Source: JBBRRP01 sp038251425 | GTDB lineage: Bacteria > Myxococcota_A > Polyangia > Polyangiales > Polyangiaceae | Direction of reading: 5' to 3' | NCBI GenBank assembly: GCA_038251425.1 | Contig: JBBSBI010000003.1 | Coordinates: 1 to 64,000 of the forward strand | DNA: 64,000 nucleotides | Part shown: in pieces, positions 62,389 to 64,000 of the stretch | Layout: each line of letters begins with the position of its first letter | Numbering within the stretch: the stretch's first letter is position 1 | Translations under genes and position numbers: made by a program | The notes under the pieces: model-generated | Told to the model about the DNA's origin: nothing | The model's input: only the letters and a program-made list of their open reading frames with translations | Databases searched by the model: none

Positions 62389-63602
62389 GAATCGCCATCT
62401 TATCTCGTAGCAGCAAGCTCTACAGCACGCGTCGCCTCAAGGAAGCTTGCGTGAAGCGTGGGCATCAGCCCGTCGTGTTGGATCCGATGCGCTTCTCGAT
62501 TGATGTGGAGCAAGGGAGCCCTCAGCTCTATTTCAAGAGCCGGCAGGTGCGCCAGTTCGACGCGGTCATTCCACGCATTGGAGCTTCCATCACTTTTTTT
62601 GGCTGCGCCGTGGTTCGCCAATTCGAGCAAATGGGCGTATTTTGCGTGAACCCGAGCCACAGCATCAGTGTGTCCCGCGACAAGCTGCGTAGCATTCAGG
62701 TTCTCAGCCGGCACCGCGTGGGCTTCCCGCGAACGATCTTCGTGAAGGACAAGGGCTCGATTGTTGCCACGTTAGATCGCATCGGAATGCCGAGTGTGAT
62801 CAAGTTGCTGGAAGGCACTCAAGGGATTGGGGTGATCCTCGCCGAAACACGCAAAGTTGCCGAGGCTATCGTGGAAGCGTTGCAAGAGGGCGCCAAGCAA
62901 CACGTGCTCGTCCAACGTTTTATCAGCGAGAGTCGCGGTCGGGATATTCGAGCGATCGTGTGTGGTGATCGGGTGATCGCCGCCATGCGGCGCGTCGCAC
63001 AGGGCGATGAATTTCGCAGCAATCTGCACCGCGGTGGGATCACCGAGCCGATCACGCTGGATCCGGAATATGAACGCACGGCGGTGCACGCTGCCCAAGT
63101 CTTAGGGCTGCGCTTTGCAGGCGTCGATATGCTGGAAGGGCATGAAGGGCCCCTGGTGATGGAAGTGAATTCAAGCCCCGGCCTCGAAGGCATTGAACAT
63201 GCGAGTCAGATCGATGTCGCCGATGCGGTGATCCAGCTCATCGAGGAAGAAGTGCTGTTGCCCGAGGTTGATATCCGGCAGCGCCTCACGTTGCGCAATG
63301 GGTATGGCGTTACCGAGTTCAAGGTCTCCCCTGAATCCGAGCTGTGTGGAAAGAGCATTGATGCCTGTGGCCTTCGTGCACGCGACGTGGTGGTGCTCAG
63401 CATCGCACGCGAGAGTGTCACGATCCCCAATCCGAAGGACGACCACGTTATCGCAGCCGGCGATACGCTGCTTTGCTACGGCAAGGTCCTCACCCTGCGC
63501 GGGCTGGTTCCTTCTCCACTTTCGCACCGTCCCAAGCGAGTGCGCAAGCTGAAGGCGCGCGGTGATAGCGTCCCTGCGAAGACGGCCAAGGCAGCAACCT
63601 GA
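62385..63602 (+). CDS. rimK: RimK alpha-L-glutamate ligase fused to a C-terminal RCK_C (TrkA-C) domain
   Basis: ATP-grasp ligase that adds glutamate to the C-terminus of ribosomal protein S6. Residues 1-295 match RimK throughout: MRIAILSRSSKLYSTRRLKEA, FDAVIPRIGASIT, RDKLRSIQVLSRH, KLLEGTQGIGVILAETR, HVLVQRFISESRGRDIRAIV, FRSNLHRGG and VMEVNSSPGLEGIE, with ATP/Mg ligands E260 and N262. Residues about 303-375 (VTEFKVSPESELCGKSI ... GDTLLCYGK) look like a TrkA_C/RCK_C regulatory domain, absent in E. coli RimK (300 aa). A Lys/Arg-rich tail follows. Stop of the previous gene and start overlap (ATGA). It converges on the MukB-like gene with an 8-bp gap. Confidence 0.92.
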   Translation: MRIAILSRSSKLYSTRRLKEACVKRGHQPVVLDPMRFSIDVEQGSPQLYFKSRQVRQFDAVIPRIGASITFFGCAVVRQFEQMGVFCVNPSHSISVSRDKLRSIQVLSRHRVGFPRTIFVKDKGSIVATLDRIGMPSVIKLLEGTQGIGVILAETRKVAEAIVEALQEGAKQHVLVQRFISESRGRDIRAIVCGDRVIAAMRRVAQGDEFRSNLHRGGITEPITLDPEYERTAVHAAQVLGLRFAGVDMLEGHEGPLVMEVNSSPGLEGIEHASQIDVADAVIQLIEEEVLLPEVDIRQRLTLRNGYGVTEFKVSPESELCGKSIDACGLRARDVVVLSIARESVTIPNPKDDHVIAAGDTLLCYGKVLTLRGLVPSPLSHRPKRVRKLKARGDSVPAKTAKAAT

Positions 63603-63610
63603 GTGAGCGG

Positions 63611-64000
63611 CTAAAAGTCAAAAAGTCGGCGCTGTTCCGGGCTCGCTGAAGGTGGAACCGACTCCGTTTCTTCAGGCGCTGAAGGCTCTGGGCTTGGATC
63701 GTGATCGCCACTCGCCTCGGGACTCACGAAAGCCTCCGTTTGCGGCTCCTCCTCCACCGCCGGCGGCCACTCTGGCAGGCTCGCACGCCTTCCAGTCACT
63801 AGCACTTCCTCCTTGCCATCGTCCGAAACACGACGCACCAGCCTGTACGTCGTGTTCTTCTCGGAATGAGCCACTTCGGGGGCAGCGATCAGTAACTGCA
63901 GATCCAAATTGGCGCAAAGATCGAATAGGATCGAGAGATTGTCTTGAGAGAGCCGATTGGCTTCATCCAAGAATAGGAACCTCAGGCAACCTTCAGTTCT
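63611..64000 (-). CDS. MukB-like SMC protein, C-terminal part (partial, runs off right edge)
   Basis: Open at the 5' side up to the window edge. The readable 130 residues begin RTEGCLRFLFLDEANRLSQDN. The D-loop LFLDEAxRL, the ELC-x-x-LxLQLLIAAPE stretch and the NTTYRLVRRV strand correspond closely to the end of E. coli MukB (FLDEAARL, LQLIIAAPE-type and TTYKLVRKV). It is a condensin-type ATPase for chromosome compaction. The final 45 residues form an acidic, Pro/Ser-rich tail ending in EQRRLFDF, which resembles a beta-sliding-clamp-binding QxxLF peptide. No JetD-like gene follows downstream, which argues against a Wadjet JetC. Confidence 0.8.
   Translation of the reverse strand, partial: RTEGCLRFLFLDEANRLSQDNLSILFDLCANLDLQLLIAAPEVAHSEKNTTYRLVRRVSDDGKEEVLVTGRRASLPEWPPAVEEEPQTEAFVSPEASGDHDPSPEPSAPEETESVPPSASPEQRRLFDF

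Noticed and set aside
63611..64000. JetC of a Wadjet defence system
   Set aside because: The C-terminal motif fits MukB as well, and no jetD-like gene follows because rimK converges at once; the rest of any operon is outside the window, so this remains untested.
1..64000. CRISPR arrays, tRNA/rRNA genes, prophage or complete insertion sequences
   Set aside because: No regularly spaced repeats, no cloverleaf or rRNA signature and no transposase or integrase was recognised on reading both strands.

Overview
This 64 kb window is a densely packed, Gram-negative chromosomal segment. Lipobox and Sec/Tat signal peptides, a Ser/Thr kinase fused to an HDOD domain, a giant TPR protein, a YgiQ/SNF2/YkuD complement and a DUF1592-DUF1552 pair all suggest a member of the Myxococcota, probably Polyangia. 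This is an inference from gene content; no rRNA is present to confirm it. By eye the GC content is high but not extreme. I saw no tRNA, rRNA, CRISPR array, intact insertion sequence or phage genes.

Layout. Bases 1-12 kb hold a menaquinone cluster in the classical (MenFDHCEA) pathway: menG/ubiE, menF, menD and menH, then an interruption by a DMT-type membrane protein and a secreted glycoside-hydrolase-like protein, then menA, menC and menE, and a convergent hot-dog thioesterase that could be the DHNA-CoA hydrolase. menB is not in the window. Bases 12-26 kb hold a DUF4920 lipoprotein, an amino-acid permease, one 3.47-kilo-residue TPR protein, a small unknown protein and a PLP aminotransferase. 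Bases 26-36.6 kb hold a SNF2 helicase, an S41 peptidase lipoprotein, a structured intergenic region that may encode a C-rich small RNA, a Cys-rich lipoprotein, YgiQ and a kinase-HDOD fusion. Bases 36.7-43 kb are dominated by envelope proteins: a DsbA-like lipoprotein, an L,D-transpeptidase, a PEGA-like anchored protein with a membrane-anchored GspE-type ATPase, and an alkaline-phosphatase-superfamily lipoprotein. Bases 43.3-48.2 kb carry a GldA/GldF/GldG-like ABC exporter operon ending in a DUF4340 gene. Bases 48-57.5 kb carry queG, a lone cytochrome oxidase subunit III, htpG, pdxH, a MepA-LysM endopeptidase, a VOC protein, a MurJ/MATE-type flippase and a methyltransferase. Bases 57.6-61 kb hold the DUF1552/DUF1592 pair. 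The right end has yihY, a RimB-like retropepsin and a RimK ligase with an unusual C-terminal RCK_C domain, followed by the C-terminal part of a MukB-like SMC protein running off the edge.

Non-genic highlights: an interspersed repeat present twice (43.15 and 54.6 kb), built around a perfect 22-bp palindrome in one copy; a triple set of competing inverted repeats downstream of menH; short direct duplications straddling or following the stop codons of menD, menH and the flippase gene; and a probable intrinsic terminator on the minus strand at 30.7 kb.

How the genes fit together: several groups are translationally coupled by 4-nt overlaps (menG-menF, menA-menC, the ABC exporter operon, PEGA-GspE, DUF1592-DUF1552, RimB-RimK), so these are the functional units. 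The rest are largely single genes in convergent or divergent pairs. All coordinates and motifs were read by eye; family names come from recognising motifs, not from database searches.
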